Below, piece after piece: positions 1 through 11,655 of a stretch of 64,000 bases of DNA. The notes beneath the pieces were generated by a model, which was given only the letters and a program-made list of their open reading frames with translations, was not told the origin of the DNA and did no database searches. The stretch comes from Hippasteria phrygiana (Eukaryota; Echinodermata; Asteroidea; Valvatida; Goniasteridae), in the NCBI GenBank assembly GCA_037893225.1, contig JAZGUH010001196.1, positions 1 through 64,000 of the forward strand, read 5' to 3'. Positions within the stretch are counted from its first letter, which is position 1; each line of letters opens with the position of its first letter. The position numbers and the translations under genes were made by a program.

Positions 1-508
1 CCTGCGTGCACACTGGCTGTCAGCAATGAGCACATGAAAAGCTCTCGAAGTTCAGAAGCAATATTTGCTTTAAAAGCAACAATAGAAATATTTGTGTACG
101 AGCAGACGTTAAACGAATTGGCCGTAAAGTATTGATTGTGAAATTCTTCTAAAGGCCTAAATTATAGTTAGCATACATTTTCTGCTAACCGTTAAGCAGC
201 GCCTTGGGACTGGGCCTAGTGGGGTTAAGGAGCGCGTACCCTGCAGAATCGTGCAAATTCCCACGCCGAGGCTTCCAAGTCCCGCCGCCCATACACACCG
301 TCCATTGACGGTAGAGATTTGGTCTCGCTGCTTAGTAAATACATCGCACACAAATTAATACGACGAATGAGGAAAGTTACCATTCAAAAGACACGTTTTC
401 GAATGTGCAACTTTATATAATTTTAAAGACGGTGCATTCCGCTTAACCTCAACATTTTAGATGGGTGAACATAATGGTAAAAAGGCCAAACGTTACACAC
501 TTGTAATA

Positions 509-1588
509 TAGGTTTTCCAGGCCAATTTACCTGATTTGGCAGACAAATTGACGACCAATCACACGAATCTGAATGCACGTTGAGATCAACATTCAGTTAA
601 CTAAAAACATCATTCAATTTATATGTAAAAGCATGCAATTGCACATTTGAATCATGCAATTTTAACAATTGTGCATTCAAATTAAAACTGCATACTGGGT
701 CATTCAATTTCGCCCAAGTTTCGAGCTGCGTTAGTTTTGTCATTCGAATTCGCAAATAAGCAAACATTTTTGAAAAGTAAGGAAAGGAAATCGAAATAGG
801 TCCTTGTTATTCATTGTTTGATGAAATTCAATGGAGTGCCTTTGTTCCAATTTCAAAGTACATGTACATTGATTTAAGCACTGTTCCCCACAATATTCCG
901 CCACTTCACTGATGACTTTGCAGACTGAAACACTAGAAACATCAATATGGCAGACAGACCTACAGAAGCAAGTATCCTCAGCAGCCAAGTGAATCTTGTG
1001 TATGGATCAAGAGTAAATTGAGAAAACAAATCCAAAGAAAACTCAGATCACAATTATTTAAAATCAAAGATAAAAGAGACAGAGGTAAAGAATTAAGAAC
1101 ATAATGAACACGACAAAAAGGGGAAAACATCACCTAAGTTTACTGTTGCCTAGGTCGACTTTTATACCTAATTGTCTTACATCATTTGTTTACATTTTAT
1201 GACAGGTAGCAGATACTTTGAAAATTAATAAACTATATCCTAAAAGAACAAAAACGGTAAAAAGGTGAAACAAATTAAAAGACCCGTAACGTATTTTCGT
1301 GTTCCTCTATTTTGAATGCAAAACGTGCTATATTAGAATGTGCGGAAATGAAATCAAAAATAAGAATCTCATGCAAATAATCCTTAACCAAACCGACTGT
1401 TAAATTGAATGAACACTTAAACCGAACGACATAACCTCAACGTGTTAAACATGAAGATGTCGGGATATGGAAACTAATTTGAACGGCTGAAATCTAATAC
1501 GAACCACGAAAACGACACCAGGAAGCCAATTCGCTATAAATTGGCCACTATCAAGTTGAAATTGAATTTAACTGGCCGAGAAAACCTA
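509..1588. mobile_element. TIR element of about 1.08 kb at a TA site, copy 1
   Basis: The segment starts TAGGTTTTCCAGGCCAATTT and its right end, read on the minus strand, starts TAGGTTTTCTCGGCCAGTTA, giving inverted ends with only a few mismatches. A TA dinucleotide lies directly outside each end (507-508 and 1589-1590), as expected for a TA target-site duplication. The interior is AT-rich and repeats words of the type GCATTCAATT in both orientations. No transposase ORF is visible, so it would be non-autonomous. Superfamily is undetermined; TA duplication would suit Tc1/mariner-like or similar transposases. Confidence 0.6.
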
Positions 1589-1761
1589 TATAGGTTGACA
1601 GATGTTATTGCTGCGTCACGATGTTAAGCAAATTGTGCTAAGCAAGTGTTTTGCTTTGCTTACTGCTGACGGTCTCCGTGAAATGGACGAAGGCTCCGTT
1701 AACAAATAATCGTGTGGCTTAACAGCGCCATGAAATTTCTACCTGGTGTCCAATTGTAACA

Positions 1762-1790
1762 CCCCCCCCCCCCCCCACCCCCCCCCCCCC
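1762..1790. repeat. Poly-C tract
   Basis: A 29-nt run of C with a single A marks the end of the duplicated segment. The matching position in the second copy (4872-4893) is also a pure C run of different length. Confidence 0.95.
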
Positions 1791-2414
1791 GAGTATCCAC
1801 ATTTTGTTTAGCAAAACGTGTCCATTCTTTTGAGAAAAGTGAAGCGGTAGCATGCCAAAGGTAAAAATAGTTCACATTGGTATACAGAGGGCAGTATACT
1901 AGAAATCTCCTGAAAACTTATATATTGGACCAGTTACCCCAAGTTCCCCTATGTAGCGATTAATCAGTGAACCTTTTGCAATACTAGAAAGAACGACAAA
2001 GTGAAAAACCAACCCTTATTGGTAATTCAACATTGAAAATTGAACTATCACATCTCAATTTTCCCTTTTCAATTTTAAAAATAAGAATTGGAAATTGAAA
2101 TTTAAAAACTGAAATGCTTTTGCGTTTGCACCCAAACTGTGTACGGCAATTTTCCGAAGACGTATTCTCGAGACGATCCGCAACGTCAGCAGTTGGCTAT
2201 GCGTATCCAAGCGGCGTAATGTTTTTTGTCCTGCATTCACGCGCCTGGGGGAGGTGGGGGGGGGGGGGGGGGGGGGGGGGTTACGTGTGCACACCAGCAT
2301 AGATGGGAATAGTGGGCGTATAATTCTGAGGAGGGGATGTCAAACTATATGAAACAGTGTACATTGTTTGGCTTTTTAACCACTGCAATAATTCCCGATG
2401 TGTGTCGATGCTAT
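1791..2414. other. Unassigned spacer between duplicate copies
   Basis: No gene is seen. At 2055-2115 there is an AT-rich stretch of loosely inverted CAATTTT/AAAATTG words. At 2256-2280 there is a pure G run of 25 nt. Short ORFs here contain poly-Pro or poly-Gly caused by the homopolymer and are not credible. Confidence 0.7.
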
Positions 2415-2530
2415 TTTCTTGAGTGATTAAACATTTTCAAAGTGAACAAAGAAAACTAGCAGGAGCGGGATTCGAACCTGCGACCTCCGGAATACCGCGC
2501 TCTACCAACTGAGCTATCTTGCTCCCAAAT
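2415..2530 (-). mobile_element. tRNA-derived SINE copy, minus strand
   Basis: Read on the minus strand, 2523-2457 looks like a tRNA. It has an A-box-like D arm (TAGCTCAGTTGGTAGAGC), a perfect B-box (GGTTCGAATCC), and an acceptor pairing of AGCAAGA with TCCTGCT at 6 of 7 positions. The anticodon region is about six bases too short, so it cannot be a working tRNA. The downstream part (TTTCTTTGTTCACTTTGAAA) recurs after the plus-strand tRNA-like copy at 2774-2846, which defines a SINE family with a tRNA head and a unique body. Confidence 0.7.
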
Positions 2531-2545
2531 GTCAGTATTATCGCT

Positions 2546-2606
2546 CACTCTGAAAATGTATTTAAATTTACCTAGTCAGTTTCCCTTGTGGATTGTTTGA
2601 GGAATT
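2546..2606 (+). mobile_element. SINE body fragment
   Basis: This stretch resembles the body of the plus-strand SINE at 2850-2915, including TTTCCCTTGTGGATTGTTTG, but lacks a tRNA-like head in this orientation. It abuts the minus-strand SINE, so the locus is an inverted or nested SINE cluster. Confidence 0.6.
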
Positions 2607-2773
2607 ATAAGTTAAAAAGTCGTATCCTCATTGAGTGATCCCCACAATGTCGCTTCCCAGGTTGTATCGTAAAATCGGGCGTGATCCCTGGCGAAACGCA
2701 TTATGGGTTCATGACTTCTGACTAGCGCCCACCGGAACAAAGACACTGACAATTTGGGAGACCGCCAACATAG

Positions 2774-2920
2774 GACAAGATAGCTCAGTTGGTAGAAACC
2801 GGTACGGTGTTCCAGAGGTCGCAGGGACGAATCCCTCTCCTGCCAGGTTTCTTTGTTCACTTTGAAAACTTATTCAAATGTACTTAGTTAGTTTCCCTTG
2901 TGGATTGTTTGACGAAATAT
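2774..2920 (+). mobile_element. tRNA-derived SINE copy, plus strand
   Basis: The head at 2774-2846 carries GATAGCTCAGTTGGTAGA (A box) and a decayed B box (GGGACGAATCCC). The body continues with TTTCTTTGTTCACTTTGAAA and TTTCCCTTGTGGATTGTTTG, shared with the two neighbouring fragments. With the minus-strand copy it forms an inverted pair about 250 bp apart. Internal Pol III promoter boxes are how such elements are normally transcribed; this B box is damaged. Confidence 0.65.
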
Positions 2921-3116
2921 TTTTTAGGCAGACATTTTCTGGGGCTCAGTTTTTGGGGCGATTCCCGAAAAAAATCTTGACCATACCCCACTTTTTCTGC
3001 ACGGATTTACGCCATTGCCTTCCGTTTTAACAAGCGAGTATAACTTGGTGTTTTCCCAACAATATGTATGTCAGTGTCTGTTTAACCCTGATGCACTCGA
3101 TTTCTACTTACGGAGC

Positions 3117-4893
3117 CTGCGTCCACACTGGCTGTCAGCAATGAGCACATGAAAAGCTCTCTAAGTTTAGAAGCAATATTTGCTTTAAAAGCAACAATAG
3201 AAATATTTGTGTACGAGCAGACATTAAACGAATTGGCCGTAAAGTATTGATTGTGAAATTCTTCTAAAGGCCTAAATTATAGTTAGCACACATTTTCTGC
3301 TAACCGTTAAGCAGCGCCTTGGAACTGGGCGCAGTGGGGCTAAGGAGCGCGTACCCTGCAGAACCGTGCAAATTCCCACGCCGAGGCTTCCAAATCCCGC
3401 CGCCCAATACACACCGTCCATTGACGGTAGAGATTTGGTCTCGCCGCTTAGTAAATACATCGCACACAAAATAATAAGACGAATGAGGAAAGTTACCCTT
3501 CAAAAGACACGTTTTCAAATGTGCAACTTTATATAATTTTAAAGACGGTGCATTCCGCTTAACCTCAACATTTTAGATGGGTGAACATAATGGTAAAAAG
3601 GCCAAACGTTACACACTTGTAAGATAGGTTTTCCAGGCCAATTTAGTTGATTTGGCGGACAAATTGATGACCAATCACACGAATTTGAATGCACGTTGAG
3701 ATCAACATTCAGTTAACTAAAAACATCATTCAATTTAAATGTAAAAGCATGCAATTGCACATTCGAATCATGCAATTTTAACAATAATGCAATCAAATTA
3801 AACATGCATACTAGGTCATTTAATTTCGCCCAAGTTTCCAGCTGCGTTAGTTTTGTCATTCGAATTCGCAATTAGGCAAACATTTTTGAAAAGTAAGGAA
3901 AGGAAATCGAAATAGGTCCTTGTTATTCATTGTTTGATGAAATTCAATGGAGTGCCTTTGTTCCAATTTCAAAGTACATGTACATTGATTTAAGCACTGT
4001 TCCCCACAATATTCCGCCACTTCACTGATGACTTTGCAGACTGAAACACTAGAAACATCAATATGGCAGACAGACCTACAGAAGCAAGTATCCTCAGCAG
4101 CCAAGTGAATCTAGTGTATGGATCAAGAGTAAATTGAGAAAACAAATCCAAAGAAAACTCAGATCACAATTATTTAAAATCAAAGATAAAAGAGACAGAG
4201 GTAAAGAATTAAAAACATAATAAACACGACAAAAAGGGGGAAAACATCACCTAAGTTTACTGTTGCCTAGGTTATGTCGACTTTTATACATAATTTTCTC
4301 ACATCATTTGTTTACATTTTATTACAGGTAGCAGATACTTTGAAAATTAATAAAATATATCCTAAAAGAAAACAAAACGGTGACAAGGTGAAACAAATCA
4401 AAAGACCCGTTACGTATTTTCGTGTTCCTGTATTTTGAATGCAAAAAGTGCTATATAGAATGTGCGGAAATGAAATCAAAAATAGGAATCTCATGCAAAT
4501 AATCCTTAACCAAACCGACTGTTAAATTGAATGAACACTTAAACCGAACAACATAACCTCAACGTGTTAAACATGAAGATTTGAACAGCTGAAATTTAAT
4601 ACGGACCACGAAAACGACACCGGGAAGCTAATTCGCATTATATTGGCCACTATCAAGTTGAAATTTAATTTAACTGGCCGAGAAAACCTATAATAGTTTG
4701 ACAGATTGTATTGCTGCGTCACGATGTTAAGCAAATTGTGCTTCTGAAGCTGGCAAGTGTTTTGCTTTGCTTACTGCTGACGGTCTCCGTGAAATGGACG
4801 AAGGCTCCGTTAACAAAGAATCGTGTGCTTAACAGCGCCATGAAATTTCTACCTGGTGTCCAATTGTAACACCCCCCCCCCCCCCCCCCCCCC
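3117..4893. repeat. Segmental duplicate copy 2
   Basis: Second copy of the sequence at 1-1790, direct orientation. Both edges are visible here: similarity starts at GCCTGCGT near 3117 and ends in the C run at 4872-4893. Differences are scattered substitutions and small indels, for example near 4578 where about 20 bases present in copy 1 are missing. Confidence 0.9.
3625..4690. mobile_element. TIR element of about 1.07 kb, copy 2
   Basis: Counterpart of the element at 509-1588 inside the second duplicate. It has the same TAGGTTTTCC start and the same GAGAAAACCTA end. It was duplicated with its surroundings and is not an independent insertion, so it does not by itself test the TA target site. 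Confidence 0.6.
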
Positions 4894-5008
4894 TCCGCCA
4901 GGGGAGGCACATTGTCATGGCGCATCCAGGTTATTTTTTAGTTTTCAGAGACAAATTCAAAACAGGTTGCCCCGAAAGCTTTTGCCCTGGATATTGATTG
5001 CGAAAAGC

Positions 5009-5046
5009 GGGGTGGGGGGAGGGGGGGGGGGGGGGGGGAGGGGGGG
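5009..5046. repeat. Poly-G tract, interrupted
   Basis: A G-rich run of 38 nt with single T and A interruptions. Together with the C run at 4872-4893 it brackets about 115 bp of ordinary sequence. It has strong G-quadruplex potential on the plus strand. Confidence 0.95.
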
Positions 5047-5176
5047 TAGTGGGCCTTTTCTGACGTTGGTATTATAATACTTCGATATATGCCACATACA
5101 TGTCACTGCTGACTCGTGCGACTAAAAACAAATATCAGAGTACAGAAACGCATTATTTATTTTTGTTGGTGAAGAG

Positions 5177-5482
5177 TTGGGCTCATCCTTTCAATCAGTC
5201 TTTTCACCAGAGATCTGTTGCTCGGCCTACATATATTTGCATGGTAAATGTTCCACTTGGTTGTCCAGCTTGGTTTCTCCAGTTAGGATGTTTGAGCGTG
5301 AAACTCATCCTTTTTCGCTTGTTCCCACTAATATGCTCTTAGCTGTACCTAGATGTAGAACAAAAAGTGATGCTCACAGTTTTTCCCTTGTTCTGTATCT
5401 CTATAGAATTCTTCGCCTCCCTTCATCGTACGATCTTATACTTCGAATAACTTTTAACCTTGTTCTGGGTGAACTTGCATAG
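5177..5482 (+). pseudogene. Possible LINE ORF2 C-terminal remnant
   Basis: The 101-codon ORF contains VPRCRTKSDAHSF followed by leucine-rich sequence, which resembles the C-terminal tail of CR1/Jockey-type LINE ORF2 proteins, where a VPR.RTK...FS motif precedes a WNSLP-like box. Related but inverted DNA lies at 14094-14150. There is no reverse transcriptase part. The family assignment rests on a short motif and is tentative. Confidence 0.4.
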
Positions 5483-7065
5483 AAATGCCAATTCTGGTCT
5501 AATTATCTTTATCCCGGATTTCTGCAGTAAACCTGGTTGGTGTGGAGAGCGAGGCGAGGACGTGTTACTTCGGTCCCCCTCCGAAGCCTGTTTCTGGTGA
5601 GCACTGGATGAAAACAGCTGCGCGAGAGATACGCAAACGCTGTCCTGGGAAACGGACTAGCAACAAAGGTACCAATAATTCTCATTAGTATGTTGTATAA
5701 TCCCAAACCATGCCCACTTCATCGTCGGCAAAACCCACACGATAATTATATTATCAAGAGTTTCAGTTACTGCATTGATGTTTCATCACCTCTTTCGAAT
5801 CCCCAAATACATTCAGTTAATTCTTCCAGCTAAATTAAAAGCAAAATCATATAGATATATTGCAATTCACAGGGGTAAAATGTAGTAGTGAAAGTGCTGA
5901 AAACCGTTTTCACGAAGGGACGGGCATATCGATTCACAAGGAAAACATGTTTCAAGAGACGTTTCTCTTAACCTAAACCTGATTAAGCTAAATGCAGTGT
6001 TTAATTAACCAAACTAATTGAGATGCACAGTTTTGTTCCACTGTTACATTTCTTTGTAAATTCTTTTGTAATTCTTTGTGGTAATAAAACTAGGATTCCT
6101 CAATAGTGCATAATAGTGGTAAGCACTTAAAAGGACCAACCAAAATGACATCGTCACGCCTTGTGCCTATTCAATAAAGCCTTGTGCCTATTCAGTAAGG
6201 CCCAGTGCGCTTTCAGTAATACATGACGATGTCGTTTTGGTGGTTCTGGAACAGTGCCTTCCCATAATAGTACTGTAGCTCGAAAGCCTAAAGAAACCTG
6301 CAAGGAATAAGACAAAAAATGATGATGCAAAAAGATGCAAATTGATGTCGGCTCCTTGCATATTTAATGTAATTTAGAAATGTATTAAGTGTTATTTATG
6401 CAAGGAGCTAGAATTGTTAAGTGCAATGTTTTAAAGCAAAATTGTGTAATAAGCACGCAATATATGAACAAATGGGTCCGTGCCTTTGTAAAAACGGTGA
6501 TGACAATTTTTTTCTATTTCACGATTATGGGAAGAAACAAACGTTTGATAGGAGTTAAGGTATCATTTATGTGTGATGCAACTGGCACACGGGAGTGCAT
6601 AATGCAGGTTGGCAAAGAGAAAAAATGGTGTGTCCACTGGGGATCCCGGGTTGGGCCAACGGGGACCATATATCCAAAACCCAAACCTAAAAAATACAAT
6701 AATAAAGGGTATATGCAGAATTGTTTTCTGCCGTGCAGAATTCGGAATGGTGTAATTGCTTTTCTATTGTCGGTACCCTGTGGAGACATGGGTACCATAG
6801 AGGACAAAAGAGTGAAAAGGTCTCCACAGGAAAATTATAATGGAAGGGGTGTCTCCACAAGGAAAAGGTACTAAAAGTCTATGGGGGTAGGTTTATATAC
6901 AGAAAGAAAGGAGAAGACAAGGACATGGCTCCACGAGGATACAGAGGAAACTGTTCCTAAATTAGTCTCCTAACGGGGAAATCGGGAAGAAAGGGTAACA
7001 ATAGGGACAATGGTACCCCACGAGGGAGTCTTTAGAAATCCAGGTACAGCACGAGGTTAACGCTA

Positions 7066-8230
7066 TTATTATTATTATTATTATTATTATCACTTTTTTA
7101 GACACGGTAGCCCATTCAACATAGTGCTGCTTTTCAAGGGGCCGTGTAGAAAAAGAACTTAAGCTTACAAACAAATGACCTTGGTAGAAAAAACTAAAAT
7201 GATGCAAAACTAAAATTCGTCGTGTGCCCGGCAGAAGGGCATAAGGACGAAACATGGGTCAAAAGGTCAAATTCAGGTTTTGGGGGTAATCAAAAGAGTA
7301 TTGGAGTATCTTCATTTTGATATACATTTTGTATCAAGGGGCTACGTCATTCTGACGTAATTAACAAAATGAAAAGGACATAAGAGGATTTTGCATTTTT
7401 TGTTCCCGGCAAAAGGGCATTAGCGTGTAATACCAATGTAACAATACATGCTAAAAGTGCGTTCACCTCTGCACTTCAGTGGGGCATAAGCGCGCTTAGA
7501 GCAAATTTTGTTCCCGGCAAAAGGGCATTAGCATTTCACATGCCGCTTAAGCGCACGTTTAAGCCAGAATGACTTCCCGGCAAAAGGGCATTAGCATAAA
7601 GATGTAAATAACTTTAAAATTAAGCAATATTTTTATTTAAAAATGCACAGCATTATTGGAAATATCAATAATTTTTATCTGACAAAAAAATCAACCGTTT
7701 GCGAGTTTTAATTTAGAAATGCCAACACATAAACCATAAAGTCGATTTTCCCGGAATGTGTATTTACGCTTCAATGCGTTCTATATGCCCTTCTGCCGGG
7801 CACACCACGAATTATGTAAAACAGTAAGACGCCTTAGTGACGAGTTAATATAATACAAAGCTAAAATAATGCAAAACTAAAGTTATATAAAACTAAATCT
7901 AAAATTAGAATTCAAATGAACTGAGAAAATACAACATGAAACTTTGGTGATGGAAGTCAGACATTTCATGTAAATATAAAACAGACAGGAATTAATAAAG
8001 GTCAGAAGTCAAAGTTATTATGTGGGAACACAAAATATGATTAAGATAAAAATAATATTAAATGAACTTAAAGGTGCAATTAACAAGTAAATATAAAGAT
8101 ATGAAATTTTTAAAAGAAATAGTGCTAGGTCGGTACAAAACAATGAAATAAAATAAAATAAGATAATAGAATAAAAATAAAATAAAATAAATGAGTCATA
8201 AACAAACTTAGTTTAAAATATAGAGTTTGG
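7066..8230. mobile_element. Insertion of about 1.16 kb present only in duplication copy 1
   Basis: Copy 2 of the segmental duplication runs from AACGCTAT straight into GGACAAAGG (20508-20525). Here the same place holds a (TTA)n microsatellite (about 7063-7090), a short imperfect ACACGG...CCGTGT inverted repeat (about 7101-7148), the fold-back element at 7214-7813, and an AT-rich tail of AAAAT repeats (8140-8195). No ORF of note is seen. The exact ends are not certain, so this may be a composite insertion. Confidence 0.6.
7214..7813. mobile_element. 600-bp fold-back element with 30-bp inverted ends
   Basis: The left end (7214-7243) and the reverse complement of the right end (7784-7813) agree at 29 of 30 bases. 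Each arm contains TGCCCGGCAGAAGGGCATA, itself a small hairpin (TGCCC...GGGCA). Inside are three direct copies of TTCCCGGCAAAAGGGCATTA (starting at about 7403, 7511 and 7574), which are a variant of the same hairpin word. So one hairpin motif appears five times in 600 bp. No ORF is present. Confidence 0.7.
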
Positions 8231-8640
8231 AGTTTGAGATTTCAATAGGGACAAAGGAGAATAATAGAATGAAAGTAAAGTCTACAATAGAGGTACCGTA
8301 CCCCGTGTGGGTAATGTGAGGGTATGTGCTCTAACATTGCATACTCTATGTGGACCTGTGAACAACAGAGGTCTACACTAGGCAGGATATTAAACCTTAT
8401 GTGGACTTCCACACGTCTACATCAGGTTTCCCCCTCTCTGAAAAACAGGTTTAGAGGCATTTTTTTGTTAGGTTTCATCTGTCGCAAGATGAAGGGGAAT
8501 ACTTAAGGGGATCCCTATCAAAATTTCGGGTAAAAGAGCGTTCACAGTGCGTGTAAAATTAGCTTTTGTCTCTTTTTTGCTTAACTATACATGAAAACAA
8601 AGGGAAGGCCACACTACGTATGGAACGTAAAGCTGCGTAT

Positions 8641-8804
8641 GTAAATACCGGCAATCGTGGACTAGGGACAAAAGAGTTAGGGCGTAGACAAAGGGTCCAC
8701 GATTACCGAACGTCCACGATTAAAATTCGTGTACAAAACATATGGGAAGTACAAACAAAAGAGGGACAATAGTGAGTCCGCCATTGCCGGTATTTAAACA
8801 CTTG
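8641..8804. mobile_element. Short TIR element (MITE-like), about 165 bp
   Basis: The left end GTAAATACCGGCAATCGTGG and the reverse complement of the right end (TTTAAATACCGGCAATGGCG) are near-identical inverted repeats. A diverged second copy lies at 27698-27880 inside a CA microsatellite, and partial copies are recognisable near 9050-9120 and 9640-9700. No coding capacity. Confidence 0.6.
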
Positions 8805-10060
8805 TGTGTATGTACATAGGGGTAGATATTATGAGGTAGGTATAAGAAATGGTAACAATGGGGACAATTCTACCCCACACGGTCGTCTTTAGAAATCGAC
8901 ATACCCCACAGAGTTCACGCTATGGGTTTTGAGATTTCAATGGGGACAAAGGAGAACAAAGGAAGGACAGTATTGTCTACAATGGATGTACCCCATATCT
9001 ATCCATGTGTGCAGACTGCTGCGTGGGTGTGTGAGTTTGTTTTCGCATTCAATAGGGGACCTTTAACAAAAGAAGGACAATGGGAGTTCCCCGATTGCAC
9101 CCGTTTAACACACCCAGCTCGGTAGGTGTGAAGCAGTTTTCGCGTTAGTTTCATTAAAATGTAACTTTTTGCTTGTGCCATCTCGCCGCTATTCCCCCAC
9201 GTTTTGAAGGGTGGGGGACACAATATCAAATGTCCCCCCCCCCCCCCCATAATTTGGAACTTATAGTTGTATCTCATAATAGGGCCCTATTATGTACTGT
9301 AGCCTAAAGTGTGAAAAATAGCGGAAAGTGTGCAGACTGCTCAGCGATATTATGGTTTGTGCGTGTTTTGTGGACAGCGTGTAGCCGGCCCGGGATGCAA
9401 GCGTGCCATATATAGCGAGCTGGGTTTTGGCTGGTCTCGCTAGCTGTGTGCATGTTTGGATAGCTCATGTTGCGTGTTCTGTTCTATGCTATGCGCGGGC
9501 AGACTGTTTACGTGCAGGCCTGCAGGGTGAGCAGTCTAGCCGTAACACTTATGCACTTGCGGGTGCACTCAGTTGAGTTTGTTTTTGCATTTGAAAATCG
9601 TGTACAAAACCAATGAGGCCCCTTGCCAAAAAGTTGAAGTATGAACAAAAGGAGTACAATAATAGGAGGTCCCCGATTGCAGGCATTTACACAATAAGTC
9701 TTGTGTGCGTTGGGCCTGGTGTAAAATGTGATTCTGCCCCCCCCCCCCCCCCCCCCCCCCCCCAGGGAGGTCAAACGTCCGGACTGTCTTAACAAAACAA
9801 TTTTTTTTTTTTTTTATGACGCATAAATGCCGCCCCTTTCCCCGCTGGATACGCCACTGCCCCCAGCAGATTTACCAGGTCGCTATCCGGTAAACGTGTC
9901 CAGGAGGAGGGGGGACAAAATTATCTAGATAAATCTGTCCCCCCATAGGTTTTCTGTCCCCCTGTCCAACGGCGGCGATTTCTCGTGAAGGTTGGGGTAC
10001 GGAGGGAAAAGCGCACAACAGTAATTGTTAATAATTTTGTACTCGGTGTCTCTTGTGGAT
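8805..10060. other. Mosaic of small repeat fragments with poly-C tracts
   Basis: No gene is seen. 8850-9000 repeats the GGTAACAATGGGGACAAT...CGCTATGGGTTTTGAGATTT block also found near 7000-7060/8231 and 20440. Partial copies of the short TIR element lie near 9050-9120 and 9640-9700. C runs occur at 9234-9248 and 9737-9763 (27 nt), and a T run at about 9800-9816. Confidence 0.6.
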
Positions 10061-11655
10061 CCTGGACAATTTGTGAAAATATGTATTGATTTGTGTGTAT
10101 TATGTATATGACAATCGCGGAATTATTTTTGGACACTGTCATAACCGTCCCCCAAAATATTAAGGGGACGTGACCCACCCCCCCCCCCCCCCCCGGATCG
10201 CCGCCCATGTCTCTGCCCAACGGTACATGTGTCTATCTGGTTTATGGAACACCAAAGAGGCATTTAATGTGATCATCGCATCGGTGATGCACTTTCACAA
10301 TCGTTGATGGACTTTCGGGAGTGCAGTTAAACTGTTTTTACATTTATAAATCAATAAATTGTATTAAGCAAGCCCTAAAAATTAAATGGCCGGAAATTCG
10401 TGTCGGGGAAAATTCTATGTGGTTATTTTTTCCCAGGTAAAGTGGTTGCTGAGGTATCAATAAATTCTAAGTTTCAATAGTCCATGTATTACTTTTTCGT
10501 TTAAGATTTCTGGACAATCAAGGATTCCCAGGTATAGGAAAATATGCAATACTGATCATACAAAAATCACGTGGCAATCTTTTACAAACAGTGGATTTCT
10601 TTTCGCTAGATTTTTTTTGTTTCTATAAAAATCAGCAATTCTAAAGGCCGACTAAACAGAATTGTTTTAGTGTTGCTGGATTGCTCGCGATACGGGATAC
10701 CAGACCTCAACAAACACGACTAATTCACTGAAATCGTAACTACGTACTCAATATATTAGCAGTTTCTGACCAACAAAATGAGACTGAAAACCTGAGGTGT
10801 AAGTTGGATTTAATGAAGTAAATTTTGGAATATCGGAGATCACAAATGCAGACATTTTGCGGTATTTTAAGTTTTTTATGTCGACATTTACACAAACTTT
10901 TAATCAATGCCGACAAAAATATGTTGGTTTTGGGTACAATATTCAAACGTGGTCGAAGAGATAAAAATATCTGGCGAAAATGTGTTCACAAATTTGTTGA
11001 CTTGATTGCCCATCGTTATCTACAAGTTTGAATGTTGGGGAAACCTCTGAAATTGTGTTCTTGTCAAGAACAAAATGGTACTAAACGACATTGGAGAAAA
11101 CTAGACAGCTGTTTAATGAAATCACTGTTTCTACTTTCTCAGAAAATATTTTTTGAATATTTTCTTCGATAAATCTACAGTGATTGAACCAGATAGTGAT
11201 GCAATAACAACGGCTTCCAAATTAAGTGGTCTATAAACAATTTTAAAAATAGATTCGAGTCGCATCATCGGTGTAAAATCGGCAACCTTGATAACGTTAT
11301 CCCAAGGAATCGCATATTATGTGCAGTTGAAAGTGCGGCTGAAACGTACGTGAATATGGGCTGTTTGTATTGGCTAAATAAAAAAAAAAATCGTGATTTT
11401 TACAATGTTGCCTGTCATGTGTTTGTTAAATTATATGCATTTGAACAAAGCATATAAATCGGAATAAAAGATTATTCATCACTGTTCGACTATTAACGTA
11501 CAAAGACACTCATAAATGCGCTCTTTTCTCGAAAAGAATGAATCACTAATGAATTATAAACCTTTATTGAAATATGTAAAACACCTTAAAATGGAACTTA
11601 AATGTAGTGTACATGATTGGTCATTGTTGCAATTTTCAGAAATGGGCGGATTTGG
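10060..11655. repeat. Duplicated block containing an empty TTAA site
   Basis: It matches 23720-24232 plus 25682-26848 with about the same order and orientation. The TTAA at 10501-10504 is uninterrupted here but is the insertion point of a 1449-bp transposon in the other copy. 10178-10194 is a C run. The ORFs are not conserved beyond the DNA similarity, and I recognise no protein. Confidence 0.85.

Larger units (their letters stand above)
1..1790. repeat. Segmental duplicate copy 1 (left end outside window)
   Basis: This segment aligns base for base, with scattered substitutions and small indels, to 3117-4893 in the same orientation (offset about 3.11 kb). Both copies end in a long poly-C tract, after which similarity stops. 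The left boundary of this copy is not visible because it begins at the window edge. Short ORFs in it are shared by both copies but match no family I recognise. Confidence 0.9.

Noticed and set aside
2055..2302. Poly-Pro or poly-Gly ORFs
   Set aside because: Created by G/C homopolymers and not supported by any motif or duplicate.
2457..2526. Functional tRNA gene
   Set aside because: The anticodon arm is about six bases short and the T stem has a mismatch; the flanking body repeats nearby, which fits a SINE better.
6389..6874. 161-codon ORF conserved in the duplicate at 19994-20392
   Set aside because: In the shared frame I see five substitutions between the copies, all of which change the amino acid, plus an indel that alters the end. 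That is no sign of protein-level selection; the similarity is just segmental duplication.
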